Assembly (NCBI GenBank): GCA_001510575.1
Contig: LNGK01000003.1
Location: 1,231,755 to 1,295,754 of the forward strand
From: Knoxdaviesia capensis
Taxonomy: Eukaryota; Ascomycota; Sordariomycetes; Microascales; Gondwanamycetaceae
Reading direction: 5' to 3'
DNA: 64,000 bases
Made by a program: the position numbers and the translations under genes
The notes under the pieces: model-generated
Databases searched by the model: none
Told to the model about the DNA's origin: nothing
What the model saw: the letters and a program-made list of their open reading frames with translations, nothing else
In this document: piece after piece, positions 33,131 to 46,300 of the stretch
Numbering within the stretch: position 1 is the first letter of the stretch
How the letters are laid out: the number at the start of each line of letters is the position of its first letter

Positions 33131-35186
33131 CACCCCACCGTCGAGACAGACCCAGAAACCACCTCACCGCTTCTCTCCAGCTCCGTTGCGCGTGTGGGCT
33201 CCGCGTGGTCTCTCTCCACACCACCGGCGCTGGCTCACGCACACAACGGGTTCCCGTGGTCTCCTGGTCCTAGTTAGGCTCCGCCTGGAGACTCCGTCCT
33301 CTGTCTCCTGTACTCCGTCCTCTCCTTCTTTCTTTTTCTCAACAAGAAAATAATAAATAATGGAACAAAATGAAAGAGGAAATCCAGAACATTCCGAATC
33401 AACCCGCCACACCGAACCATCCTCCCCCCTCGCTCCCCAAAGTGCTTACAGCCAGACACCCTCCTGTCACTCAATTCCCGGGTGCAATATCCACACCCGC
33501 TCCCGCCGCCGCCGAGACTTCTTTTTTTTTGGTGTCCCTCCATTTCTTGGGACATTTCTTGGGGAAGTGGACGACAGGCGAAAACACGGTGAGCCGAACC
33601 GTTTGGGCCGCTGGCCAAAACTGGAGACACGGTGTTTGGGGTCAACCCCAGGGGGCGTGTGTGTATTCGAGAATCGAGATCAAGGTTTGGAAAGGAGTGA
33701 TATCAGCGTCCTAGGGACGCAAACTACAACCATTACACCCCCTCTAGACTATTTACCCCAATTCCTTGCTCAACACGAGCAAAACCCCGAAGCCGGGGAA
33801 AACCAACCGCCGGCTTTACTCCCAATTTACACGAGCAAAAAGACCCAGCCCAAAGAACCACTCTTCTGAAAACCCCAACGAAGACTAGCAGCATACAAAG
33901 AGAGTCGGCCGTTTCGAACTCGTCCTTTCTTCTTCCCCTAGTCGCGTCTGCTCTAGTATTATATTCATCGACGCCGGTGCAAGGAATCACGACCGGCCCC
34001 AGAGCTCCCCCTAGGGCTGCTTACACCCGACCGCAGGCACCGTCCTCTATTTACCCGGCCGTTCCTTTAAGCGTGCCATTCAGATGGAAGCTTCGGTATA
34101 GTAGCTTGTCCGTGCTATTCGTGTAATCGGATGAGTCAAGAAGGTCAGAGTGACGTCTTGCTGAACATCTCTCCACCGGTGCTAGGGAGGTCGTTGCAGG
34201 CCAACGATGGTGGACACAGTTCGGCCATATCACTTTTACCCTCCATCCTCAATGTCAAGGACATCGACACGGCCAATTGCTCCATTTCTCTACACACACA
34301 CACACGTAATGAAAACGGAAAGAGGTGTAAACATGCAGGTTATGCAAGAAGTAACCATGTTCATGATGCACTATATGAGATCCAAGGACTTCAACAGAAA
34401 AAAGGAAAAGGCAGTACTCAAAGATAGATAACGTAACATTGCTCAAATGGCGAGAGAATAGATAGGAGGGGGGAAAAAAAAGACGAAACATTTGGCGCGC
34501 AAAGCCAAGTGGTGTGCTATGTCGGAAGAGACACGGCCACACATACAAAAAAGTAGAAACAAGAAAAGAAAATAGGAAAAGGGGTGCAGGGAAACATCTT
34601 CTCTCATCTCACTCATCAAATGTCGGAACGGACAAGAAAAAAAAACTTGACGAAGTCAAGATTGAAGAAGAAAAAAGAAAAAAAAAACCATGGATAGCCA
34701 CGGAAAGGTAAAGAAGAAAGAAAAGGATACAAGAATGATGAGGTACTGAGATCCTCGGGGGTATTGGTTGCTGCCGTCCAGGGAGACGATAGCAAAAGAA
34801 GAATGGAGAGAAGACAGGCCAAGACATGAAAAGAAGCAGTGCCCAAACGCGACAGCAAAGTGGAAAAGGTTTTGGGTTCTTCATGCACTTGAAACAACCT
34901 GAACGTGAGGAAAGGAGAAAACGGGGGAGGGAAGAAGAAGAAAAGTCAAAAGCAGCAGTCCCATATCAATTGCAAAACACAGAAAAACACGTTGAAGCAC
35001 ACTCTCGGCAGATCCAGATATCACCACTGAATCCAGATGCAAAGAGCAAGCCCCCGAAGACCAGCCAAAAAAGACAAAACCAAGCTTACACAAAAGAAAC
35101 AATACCCACAACCGTCATTACCAAGTAACCCCCTTTTTTTCCGACCCTGACCCTGCATTATCGACGTAGCACCTGTTCCGTGGTGT

Positions 35187-36470
35187 TCAAGCCGACGACA
35201 TGATGCTACGGCCACGCTCTTCATCCAGCAGGCGAGGGTTGGCCTCGACCCCGAGGATGGCGGAGATGCGGGTCCGGTCTCCCATGCGCTCACGCTCGCG
35301 TTCGCAGCGATCGTTGTCGGGGCTGGACGCGGGAGTCAGAGGCGCGGCGCCGGGAAGCTGGTTGTGGCCGGAAGGCGGCGACGAGGCCGAGGTCGAAGCC
35401 GACGACGTTGACAGCCGAGAGGCAGTCATGTGGTGAGGGGGCGGGGGAGGCTGCAGCATGGGAAATGTGTTGGGGGTCTGTAGAGACTGGTGGTAGCTGG
35501 GCGATTGCAGCACGGACGGGAAGCTTGAGCCGCTCTTCCACGCCTGCTCCAAAGCCGTCGGGCTAGCACCTGGGCCGTACTCGGAAGCGACAGCAGCCCA
35601 GAACGAAGATCGGTGCATCGAGTAGGCAGAGTGCAGGCGAGTGAGATCGACGTGGCCGTGGGGGTTGCGATGCGAGAAGGTGGCAGCCGACGACGACTTG
35701 GGCAGTGGAGGAAGTGTCGAGCAGTCCAGGCGCAGGGGAGCGTGCGAGGCCGATAAAACCGACGCAGAACGCGGCGGCGGGAAGGTCGCGGAGTGCAGCA
35801 ACGAGGCGCTCCGGGGCTCGGGCAGGGGAGTGGGGTAGCCGTGCATGTGAGCGGACGTGGGAGTGGCAGAGAGGGGCTGGAGAGTCATGGCAGCCGGCTT
35901 GGGGAGAATCGACGGCAGACGCGGCGACGGGAGCAGGCTGGGGCTAGGGCCAACCGCGCAGGCGCTGGCAGGGCCAGAGCCAATGCTTCCATACGATCCC
36001 ACAGTCGACACACCCAGGAGGCGCGGGAGCTGGAGGGAGCCGTGGTGGCCGGGCGAGGTCGAGTCGTAGCTACCGGCGGATCCCGGGGGAGTGGCCGACC
36101 GGGGAGTCATGGACGACTCGTGGATGGGAGACGGCAGGTTGGCGGTCATGATGGGGCTCTGGCCGGAGGAGCCCGAAGACACCGAGGTGGTGCGCTTCCG
36201 GCGGTTGCTGCCGTGGGAGAGCTGGTGGTAGTGCAGGCGGCAGGCCAGCTCAGTCTTGTTCAGGTGAGCGGCAATGTGCTTGTAGGGCATCTTCTGGAGG
36301 CGGGTCTGCAGCAGATAGACCTCTTCCTCCTCGCTCCAGGCACGGCCGCCGCCAGTAGAAGCAACCTTGCGGTTCTTGGAGACCATGTAGTCTTGACGGT
36401 CCATAATGTCATTGGTGGGAGTGTAGGGACGCCCAATGGCGTGCATTGACAAAGCCATGGTGGGAGCCAT
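35187..36470 (-). CDS. Myb/SANT-like DNA-binding protein, single repeat
   Basis: A single exon of 427 aa. One SANT/Myb-like repeat lies near residues 40-88: GRAWSEEEEVYLLQTRLQ, then MPYKHIAAHLNKTELACRLHYHQL. Trp, aromatic and helix-3 positions are as in fungal one-repeat Myb proteins. After it comes RRKRTT, a basic patch, and then 300 residues of Ser/Pro-rich sequence (PPPPPHHM, SSASTSASSPPSG), typical of regulatory disordered regions. The extreme C-terminus, from RTRISAILGVEANPRLLDEERGR, is compact and probably conserved. A nuclear regulatory role is inferred. It stands alone between two very long gene-free stretches, and its upstream region is CT-rich on the coding strand for more than 1 kb. 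Both are common for developmental regulators in filamentous fungi. Confidence 0.85.
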   Translation of the reverse strand: MAPTMALSMHAIGRPYTPTNDIMDRQDYMVSKNRKVASTGGGRAWSEEEEVYLLQTRLQKMPYKHIAAHLNKTELACRLHYHQLSHGSNRRKRTTSVSSGSSGQSPIMTANLPSPIHESSMTPRSATPPGSAGSYDSTSPGHHGSLQLPRLLGVSTVGSYGSIGSGPASACAVGPSPSLLPSPRLPSILPKPAAMTLQPLSATPTSAHMHGYPTPLPEPRSASLLHSATFPPPRSASVLSASHAPLRLDCSTLPPLPKSSSAATFSHRNPHGHVDLTRLHSAYSMHRSSFWAAVASEYGPGASPTALEQAWKSGSSFPSVLQSPSYHQSLQTPNTFPMLQPPPPPHHMTASRLSTSSASTSASSPPSGHNQLPGAAPLTPASSPDNDRCERERERMGDRTRISAILGVEANPRLLDEERGRSIMSSA

Positions 36471-37540
36471 GGTAGCAGAAGTGTGGGTTGGGGAAGCTGT
36501 TCTCGAAGACAGATATTCAAGGTCGAGATGTGAAAGTTGGAGGGGCGAGTCGCATACACGTTCGAATAGAAGCGGTCGAAGTTTGCAGGAGGATGGAAGT
36601 ACCCAGTATCGTTCAGAATGTTTCTTGTTGGAAGAGGAAAAGGAGGGCCGGAATGGTAGAGCTCGAAGAAGAAGGTACGGCTAGTCCGAAGAGGAGTGAA
36701 GGAATGAAATGAAGAGAAAATGAAGAAAAAATGGAAAAAAGGGCAGACTGGCTGCAAAACGAATCGAAATAAAAGTTGGGTTGTGGTCTGAAAAGAGAGG
36801 GTTGAAGTGGTTCAAGACACACGGGAGCTATTCAGAAGATGATCGACAACGTGTGAAGGAAGTCGAGACAAGAGGCAAAAAGAAAAGCTTCGTGACAGGG
36901 CAATCTCTCAGAGAGTGAAAATTGGGGAAGAAAAAAAGAATTGGAAAATAAAAAGCTAGACCAGTCGATGGTTGGGCGAGGAAGAAGAAAACGTCGTTTG
37001 CAATGTTCGTTCGTGTAAGTCAGGAGTGGGAGTCTCTTGCTATGTTCAATGTATGGTCGTTATTCGTTTGAAGGGTGGGCAAACTACGGAGTGATATCAG
37101 GAATTGTGATAAGAAGCAGTGAGTGTCAAGTTTGCGTGAAGATGTGTGTATCCGAAGGAACGAGATAGATTGAAGTTGTATAGTTATAAAGAGAGAGACT
37201 GAGACTGCTAGAGCCGTGAAGGAAAAGTATCAAATCAATGATAGAACAGAACAGAACGTAAGACGGCGTCGGGCCAAAGTATCCAATCGAGGAGATGAGA
37301 GAGTTTCAAACTGTCGAAAAATGATATAAAAATGAAAGGAGTGTGGACTGTAAGATAAAAAAAAAAATAAGCAGCCAAGCCAGTTGGTTGATGAATGAAA
37401 GAAAAAATGGTTGTCTAGCTGCTAAGGAGGGACTTGAAAAGAAAGTGGTGATGGGGGGAAAAGGGGGGAGGAAGAAAAGAAGAGGACAAACGCAACAGCG
37501 TCTTCAACAAGAATGGATAACAAACTGGTGATATCCTGGG

Positions 37541-37675
37541 TTGAGGGTGAAGAGGAGGGGAAAAGAGGAAAAAAAGAAGAAGAGAAGAGGAAAAAAGAGG
37601 AGAGGGAGGAAAAGGGCAGAAGAAGTAGGAAACCAGAGTATAAGAAAAAAAGGAAGGCAAAAAAAAGGAAAGACG
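37541..37675. repeat. Polypurine tract upstream of Myb-like gene
   Basis: About 135 bp of almost only A and G (AGGGGAAAAGAGG-like) on the + strand; pyrimidine tract for the Myb-like transcript. It could form non-B DNA or mark a promoter or leader. Confidence 0.75.
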
Positions 37676-37881
37676 TCCCTGGCGTTACTTTTTGGGAAGG
37701 ACCAGGGTTCACGCAAGGAAAAAGAGGTGTGCAAGTGGGAGATGTACCTGTATGGTGAAGTCTGGCGGTAAACGGTACCTGCAACTCTGAAACTGCCAAT
37801 ACAGTTGAGTTGAGCACAGGTTGAACTTGGCTTTGCTTGATCGGTTGCATGCATGGAGAGTTGCATTCTGGAGAGGTCTAT

Positions 37882-37906
37882 GTACAGTACAGTACAGTAC
37901 TGTACG
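37882..37906. repeat. GTACAGTAC/GTACTGTAC palindrome cluster
   Basis: Overlapping GTACA units run into the reverse orientation, forming a palindrome-rich 25 bp. Confidence 0.7.
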
Positions 37907-38342
37907 GACGACGGAGTGAGTGGAAGGGAAGGGGGAGATACAGACGCATTCTCTGTCATAGTACGAGACTACGAGTACACAAACTACAAACAGACTCTTA
38001 GTTTGGGCATAGCAGTACTCGTGGGCGCAGCTCTCATCGAGACCAGAGCCACCGCCACCAACGACAACCCGAAGCGAAGCATGCGACAGGTGGGAGAAAG
38101 GCTCCTCTCCTGTTTCTTTCGTCCCTTGCCAAAGCGTGTCTGGTCTGGTGTGTGTATGTAGCGTGGATTCGCCTGTGTCACGACGACAACGACGTGTGTG
38201 GACGGACGGGCGTACACACTTATGCGCAAGTCCCGTGCAGAGACCCGACTGGGCTTGAAGGATTCGGGCGTTTGGAGGTGTTTTAGATGCGTTCATGTTC
38301 AAGGGAAACATACCAACAGGTAGCTGCACTGCTACACGACAG

Positions 38343-38380
38343 ACTGTACAGTACTGTACACTACTGTACTGTACAGTACT
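38343..38380. repeat. GTACTGTAC palindrome cluster, longest copy
   Basis: Five alternating ACTGTAC/GTACAGT words in 38 bp, able to fold into a hairpin. Confidence 0.7.
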
Positions 38381-41300
38381 CCCGATACACGCAGTCCACA
38401 GAGAATGCACGGCAGACACTCCGGTGCAGAAAGACCACCACCACGAGTACCGAATGCAGTGCTCGTACACCCACAACAGCCAGTATCACCCTTCTGAAGC
38501 AGCCCGCACAACCACAAAAAGAGCGTGCAAAGGAGACCGTGGAGGAGGACTAGCCCTGCTGGCCCTGTTTGGGCGTGTTTGGGCGTGTTTGGGATCAGAC
38601 GCCAGGACGTCTCCAAGGAAAGCCAGGGGGGGCGTGTAATGCACGATAAGGAAACCATCGTGGTTTTTCTGTTCTGCTTTCGGGGGGTGGTGTAGAGGGT
38701 GTTCGACTATTCATCCACCAAGTAAAAACAGGAGCTCTGTTCTTCAAGGGCAACGAGTCCCTGTTGGTCCAGTGTCGGGGTTTCTGTTGTCAAAGTTGGG
38801 CAGATGCTCTCATCCGGTCCTCTTCTTGTCGTCAGTCGCACGATATCGCCAGCAAAACAAGCGAACGGTTCAGAAAAGAAACCCCCCCCTTGGCACTGAT
38901 GCAGGTTAACGATTGTGGACAATGCGCTTTGGGTGGGAGGAGAGGGGAACGGCCCACTTATGCAGGTACAGCTCAATAGGAGCATGAATTATTGGACTAC
39001 AGTCCAGGAACCGTTACAGCTCTTCCCGCTCTTCACAGAATAAGCAAAGTTCGGAGAGGGGGGAAGAAATGTGGCTGACTGGCTGGCTGTTGCACTATGG
39101 CTTTCCGCACGCATATTGCCATTATCGCCAGCTTTGCTATCTGGTGGAAAAGAAAGGAAGCCAAGTCCTACGTGACACCGGACACCTTCTACCAATCTAT
39201 TTCCTGCTTGGAGTAGATTAGAATGCTGAACATCCAAACGGTGTATATTCCAAACAGCACACATGCAAGCCATCCGCCATGTACCACAGCCGGAACCCTG
39301 AAAGGAAACCCACCAAAACAACACCGTCCCGCGCCGTTTCCAGCTCTTGTATCCATGTCGGCCACTGCTGAAAAGCCCCTATCATGCAGAAAAGCCAGAA
39401 CTTCGTTTCACTGTCACTTCCGATATGTGACCGGCTGGACGAGCTACGGGCTGGGCTGTTGGCGATAAAACATGCATAAACAGCTGAAGCCAGACGTAGA
39501 TAATTGCTTTTTTTTCATTTGCTTGTCCCGTTTGGCCATGATTCCTCTAGATCAGTCTAATGTGTGAGTATGCACGATACATCACAAGTTATAGCGTTGC
39601 AGCCATTCGAACAATGGAATTCCGCTAGAAGCTCCGATCAATTGATGGCGTGCGGCGTGTACTGCAGCATATTTTCTTCTTTTCTCCCGTTTGGCGTGTC
39701 GGCATGGGGAAACCATGCACCAGGAATGCCAAAGCAAAAAAGCTCGGGCATATATAGCCGTGAGCCCAAAAGGCCAATACCAAAAACCCAACTATTGCTT
39801 CGTTCTCCGCTAAACGAGCACGTCGAAATGACGGCAGGGAGATATCAGGGGCTCAAGCGGCGGATGGAACTTTCGAACGCCATCTATTCAGTCTACTAAG
39901 ATTATTCTCGAACCTTTTTTTTTTGTTCTTCTAGGTATACATCGTATAGTACTCCTCGCACTATAAATTAATCTGACTGGGGAAGAGTCTGGAAGCTTGT
40001 TCAAAATATTGCGTACATGTTCCGTTCGATGGAAATACCGGCCCTCCGCAAATTGATCGGCCGGGATGGTGTGAATGCAGGTTGGCCGCACTTAACGCGC
40101 TGCAGGCGGCATCGCTCGTTCTGTGGACTCGTCCTAACGACCGAAACTATCACTACAGACTCCAAACCAAATAGACGGAGCAAACGCGTCAGTGTTGGGT
40201 CAACAGACCTGTTCTCGTCTTCTCCCCCTCTTCGAATGTCTTGGGAAGTGTTTGAAGCAGAAACCAAGCAGGTGTCTTCACGTCCTGCACATGCCCAGCA
40301 CCAGCACCACTCAGCATCCCATGTCTGCAAACACCAGGCACACACGGGCGACAGAAGTGAGACCCCTGGGGCTTTCTGAGGCTGCCCGTGTCTTTCCCCG
40401 GTGTCTCTGAAAATCCACAACTGTGTTTCTCATGCTCAAACAGACAGAGAGCTTCTCAAGATCCTCCCTCCACTCCAGCTCGAAATATCCGATATGCGAT
40501 CTATCACCCGGCCGCACCATACCGGAATTGTGCTATAGTGGATTATTCCACCTATATCAGAGAAAGAGTCTCTGCTATCGCCATCTCTGTTCCCTGCTTC
40601 CCACGAAATTGACCATTTTAAAAACTCAGTCCAGCCAGCCCACACGGCCCTTTCGCGTGCTTCAGGTTTGTTGCAGGGAGGGTCCTGCAAATGGGATCGG
40701 CTCATTATTGGCCACCGGCCGACGATTCTGCCGGGGTTGAAATTTGAAAACAAGACCGGGGGACGGACAGTGGATGGACTGGGTGGGTGTGTGCAAGTGT
40801 GGGTGGTGTTGGACCTCTTCCCCCTCCCCGCCGCCGCAGCCCCTTTTCTGGCGCTCTTGTTTTTTCACACCGACAAGTCCTGTCTGTTTGGTGTTTTATC
40901 TCACTTTGAAACTTGTCTGGATCAATGTTTGGATCACAGAGCCATCACCATGGCGGGTGGGAATTTTGTTTTTGTGTGCCGCAAGTCAGATGTCAACACT
41001 CAACAGAAACGCTCCAGCGAGGTACAAGTCGTCAAGGCCTCGTTGTACGAAGGTATCTTCGTTGCTCAAGAGCCAGGAACGCGGTCTCTCTCCCAGTGAA
41101 CAGTGAAGGATCTGGCCCTGCCCGCACAAGACCAGTTTAATTGGTTCCTGGCGCTAACCCAAAATAACTCCAACTGCATGAAGCTACCGGCTTTTGCGGG
41201 AAGCATTCCTGTATAGCACCCATGAGTAGTAGTATTATTACTCTTGGCTGTCCGAGATGTGCGTGACACCAGTTGCAAACGAAGCTTCCACCTCTCCTCC

Positions 41301-41871
41301 GTAGTCCGCAGATGTCGCTTCAAAATGCACCTGTGAATCTCTCCGTATACAGTACAGTAGACTTCCGGACAGCACGCAGCATGTCCTGTCTAAGCTGAAC
41401 CTTCTTTTTTTTTTCTCCTAAAATGGAGAGATGAACAGGTAGTCAGTTTGTTCTTCATCTGATGGTGAGGATTCTCTCTCCTCCTTAAGCACTGTTTATT
41501 TCGGCCTTGTCCAGTTCTTGGACGATGCGCTGTCACTGGACGGGATTTTGCTTTTCCGTGATGAAGTACTACCTTCAGGACAGCCCGTAAAGGATCCGGA
41601 GTGTCGGATGGGGGGGCGGTTGTCCAGACCAGCGAACAAAGAACATGTGTTACCTGTGGTCGGTGGACTTCTCTCAGGTCGAGACGCTTCTTCTGTTTTG
41701 TGTCTCTTCATTTCTTGCCACACCAGTTCATGCCCTGCAGCCAGAACGCCCTTGAAACTCGCTAAAACCCTGTTGTAATTTCGCCCAGGCCCTAAAAGGC
41801 GTCGTGATCCCGCAGCCGGATTCCGTTTTTCTTACTGCAGAAGTAAGATACTCCAGCTGTATCAATGCCAC

Positions 41872-41901
41872 CGTACTGTATGTACTGTACAGTACTGTAC
41901 T
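41872..41901. repeat. GTACTGTAC palindrome cluster
   Basis: Thirty bp of TACTGTA and TACAGTA words with dyad symmetry. Confidence 0.7.
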
Positions 41902-43319
41902 GGATCAATAGCGGTCCCCCCGCCGTGGTATATGCGGACGATAGTGCTGTTGCTTACATCCTCGTGAGTCGTAGGTATGGTATTGCTGTGCTCCGTACAC
42001 TGTCCGCATCTCGTACGTTCACTGTTCACGGACCCTAACAAGCCGTAATTGCAGTGTCCAGTCCCGGCAGTTTGGGCAGTCTGTGCTGGCTGGCTCTCGT
42101 CAAATTAAACTAAACTTGCATTAAGATGTCTGGAATGTGCTTGATGAGAAGTCGCCACATGTCTGCTCTGCTCTCGACTCTGGTCGAACACACGAGACCG
42201 CCTCACGAAGCCATCGCCAGTTGATACCTCACATTCCCTTCATCATATCGTGTGTCCATATTGATAAAACTTTCATTTAGGCAGGTTACATGCTCTCCTT
42301 CTTCTCAACCGCAACTTTCAGGTCATACAAGCAAAGCAGGATACCGAAATGTCTCCCGTCATAAGATCGCCTTAGTGGCCAAGCCAAGAGCATTACACCA
42401 AGAATCCCCAGTCGTTTACACTTACCATGTCTTCTTGTAGAACCTAAGAATAGCCCACATGAAGCTGACGCTCACTAGCTGTTGAATTGATAGTACGTTC
42501 TCAACTATTGACCTGGAGTATTGTTTCATGTTCGGTCTTCGTGTTTTTTTTTTCTTCTTTCTCTGGCTTCACTTATATACTGTAGTACTGTACATGGCTT
42601 TGTGTGAAGATATCCCTGTCTGTCATCTGATGTCGACTTCAATTCCATGCAAACCCGTAAAATTGCTGCTTCTTTTTTGGTCCGGACTATATCAGAAGTT
42701 TTAGCTGGATAGACTGGGGGAGGGGTGGAATAGCACCAAGTTACGAGGACAGACGATGCCGGACGACATCGGGAAATCACTATTCTTTCTTCTTTTCTTT
42801 TGCTACGACACCTCTTGTTTGTTTGCTGTGCCGTATAGTATCAGGTGGCGGCCATCGGCAAAGCCAGACACTGTTCGGAAGAGGGCAACCGGCCGACTAG
42901 CTCTTTTCCGGCCGGCAATCGGCCGGTCTGGGAGAGGGACGGAGAACCCCTCCTCGTGAAGTAAGCGCCGCGTTGAAGTGCAGCAGAAGCTCGATCCTCC
43001 CACCCGTTGGTCTGCGCAGACGCATCTGTGTGGACGGGCACTTGGGTGCGTTGTACTGTAGGCACAGTCGATGTTTCCGCAGTGTACGCACCGCAACGAA
43101 TGCACATCGGTGGACACTGGACAGACACGTCCGACCCGAGACAACGCGAAAGAGGGGGGCGAATCGCCAATTGGGACAACCCCCGCGAAAGAAAAACGCA
43201 GACCCAGTTTTGTCTCTGCTCACTTACATGAATAACGCTTGTTTTGAATGCCCAGATGTTCCTTGTCGAGCAAGGGCTCAATTTGCTCATATAAACAGCC
43301 CTGAAACTGCCACAGCTCC

Positions 43320-43335
43320 TTTTTTTTTTTTTTTT
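43320..43335. repeat. Homopolymer T run
   Basis: About sixteen T followed by CTTTTC; noncoding. Confidence 0.8.
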
Positions 43336-46300
43336 CTTTTCTTCATGCTGTGCTAGAGCCTACGTCTCCATCAATACGCCGTTACTTTCTCTCTCTTCTC
43401 TTTGTCACCCCTGAAAGGGGAGTCGGTGGTGAAGAGAGAGGAATGGCGACAGCCGCAGCTCAGACCCTGTAACGACGCTAATCCAGAGAAAGTGTAGCCC
43501 CAGATTGAATCGCATGCGCTATTCCGTGTTGTTGTGGGTGTTCTGTGTCTGTTTGAGAGCCGCTCCAACCTGCGCGAAGTCCAACTTTTGATGTCAGCCG
43601 AGAGTATCACGTCTCACTTCGACTTCAGAATCGCCCTTCAGGATGGCCGATACAGCGGCCTCTCTCTAAACTAGAACAGGGCCTTGCCCTTGGGATAGAA
43701 TTGGGGGCAAGTACAGTACTTTAGGGCTAGGGTTTAAAATTAGGGATAGGCGCCAAGATTGGTGGATAGATACCCTTGATAACCAGTATATAAAGAGAGT
43801 CAACTGTTTGCACTCAGTACCTCCACGAACACGCATCGGCCGGCGCCATTCTGAGACACAGTCAACACAACGCCCATTTTCTATAGCCTATAAACAGCAA
43901 GTAAAGATATACTCCCTAGCTCTTCGCCATGGTTCAAGGAACAGCAAAAGACTCCTCCACCGTAGAAGAAGAAAAAAAGACAGCAATCCCACTGCACCGG
44001 ATCTGGGACCGCGGGACTCAGGGCTGCCACGGCGGCTGGCCAGGCCCCCTTCGAGCAGCCTGTTCTCACTTATTACATGTTACATGCACCTTGTATGAAC
44101 GAGTACTTCCTCGCCGAAGTTGACGGGCCTTCACAAAAGAAGGAAACTGTCCCTGCTATGCCGTATGTCTCCCTCGCTGTCCCTGGCGGTGGGGTTTCTA
44201 ACACATCTCGAAACTTTGTCCATGTGCACCTGGTGCTCGTTTCCCCCGTGCAGAGAGAGCCTCTCAGCTCTTCCCCTTGTCATGTTATACGTCGGGCAGT
44301 CTCCGGACTCCCGAGCTGCCCTGTTGCTTCCCCCCTCTCTCTCTCTCTCGGTGTGTCTATGCAAAATACTTGCGCATCCTGTACGAGATACGCATGATCC
44401 CGACTGAAGAGAGGTCCTTTGGCTACTGTCAAAAGATGCACTTCCAGCATGTGGTGTGTGCAGTCAGTAGCGTCTGGATGTGACCGCTAAGCACCGGTCC
44501 CCGTACAACTTGAAAGGTTAACCGACTTGGAAATGGGTGTGCGTATCTTCACTTACACCTCCAAACCCTTGAACACTCGCACTCCCTAAATATCGGGGAC
44601 TCAACTTTCCGTTGATATCATCGACCGTAGGTTCTTCTTACGCTCATCTCCGTCTTGTCTCTTTTTTTATACTTCCGGTATGCCCGTCCTCCTTTTTCAT
44701 CTGATCGATCTCCGCCCATCCTTTTTGGCTGTCGTCCACATCGTGACCTGCTGTCTGTCCGTTTTTCCTCATTCTCCATCACCAGTTCTCTCCGGCCGGG
44801 GCCGATCCCAAACAACCCATCCTGACCCTATTTTCAAGAGTCTATCTCCTGTGCGCCCTTTTATCTGAGGAGAGGCATGTAAATGCCTGCCTGCGTATTC
44901 TCAATCCTGTGTAGATCTTTTATGGGCGGATTGCCCAATTGCTCCCAGACTTTTACGTGCAGATAACTGCACTCTCCACGAGATCTGTCCTGGCCGTTGC
45001 CCTCGTCCCTGTCACACATGTTTCGTCAATGCCGCAGTCCTCTTTGCATGGCTCGCGTCGGCCCAAAACGTCGTGACAGGTACAGCTGATGCAATGGTGA
45101 CAGTCACGGTGTTTCGACTACATTATTCTCTCCGTAGATTTTCTGCTGTACTGCACATAGCACTTTGTCCCCCTGCCTGTTGATACGCCTGTTTATGCAT
45201 ACAGTATGTGTCCTGCGGCTTGCTAAGAAAAGCGGCTGATATTCATGCCTTAATTCTTCGTGTGCAGTTGCACGATGCTGTGGCTTCTGTATGGATGGCC
45301 TTGTGAAGGGAAAATGCTATTATAAACATGTCTCTCTATCTGCACACAGCCATTTCGTCCATGTGTTCGCAGGTATGTAAATGTGCGGCATGCTACTTAT
45401 GCTATCCGCCAGTTCGTTTCTCAGATAAATTATCAGAGGAAACCTCCTTTCGCCGTGCAACGCTCAGGTGTTCAGTGCAGCACGAGTCGACAGAGCCATC
45501 CCACTTTCCAACACCCTCTATTCACTCCTGCAGCCGTTTTCTTCTCGTGCAATCACTATAAATGAGGCTACTGATTCCAGCATCAAGTAACCCTGACGCG
45601 CCTCCGGTTGATCATTCATGCAATCCCCTCTACAGTACACACGCGATTCTGCTCCTCCCCCTCTCTTCATTGTCCTAGCAGTAGATCTTTCTCCCCCTCG
45701 CCATCTCCCTGCCGTCTTCTGGGGGGAAGCGATATTCTCGTGAATACGCCCAGCAAGTGCTCGAAGTGCCGTAGAGCACATCACTGCGCGAGAGCTGGTC
45801 AGGTTTCAACCTACGATAGATGCTGGCTCCCAGGCCGATCTGCACAAGCTCTGGCTCGAGCTACCCATCTGAGCAACTCTCCCCTCTTCCAGAGGAGACG
45901 AAGGAAAAACCTGGAAAGGATTGTGTGTGACTTTCATGGAAAAGGGGCCTTCTCGGATTATCCGCAGTCTGGGGAATGTGCTGCCATGCCCTCTTCTGCC
46001 AGCTGGTGTCACGAACTGCTTCGCTGTGATGGCCGAACCCATGACGTTCATGCTCAAAGCCGTTCCCCTTCTCCAGCCGCTTCCCCTCTCTCCCTCCTCC
46101 AGCCGGTTTGTCGGTCGTACATAATCCTGGACTGCGCAAGTTTGGCTCTCCCCTCTGAAGAGCATGAGGACAAGCTCGATCTGTCAGTAATTTCCTGGGA
46201 CGGCGACGCCTATGCATCGACAAACAATGCCCCTTCCCTTGACGCAATCCGGCCTCTGGTCCGGCGTCCGTGCCTGTTCGTCCCATATGCTCTTCCCACC

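Larger units (their letters stand above)
29256..35186. other. 5.9 kb without a recognisable gene
   Basis: This region holds the dehydratase promoter (right of 29256) and the 3' side of the Myb-like gene. Low-complexity features are abundant: GAG/GGA tract 29725-29757, (AGC)9 at 30202-30228, T18 at 30372-30389, AAAATT-type tandem at 30784-30809, A15 at 33116-33130. GTACTGTAC-type motifs lie near 29947 and 32162. Open frames reach about 245 codons on both strands but overlap antisense and lack motifs. Purine/pyrimidine strand bias is strong, so long UTRs or noncoding transcripts are likely. Confidence 0.55.

Noticed and set aside
38343..38380. Palindromic repeats considered as a CRISPR array
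   Set aside because: No regular unique spacers, and the host is eukaryotic.
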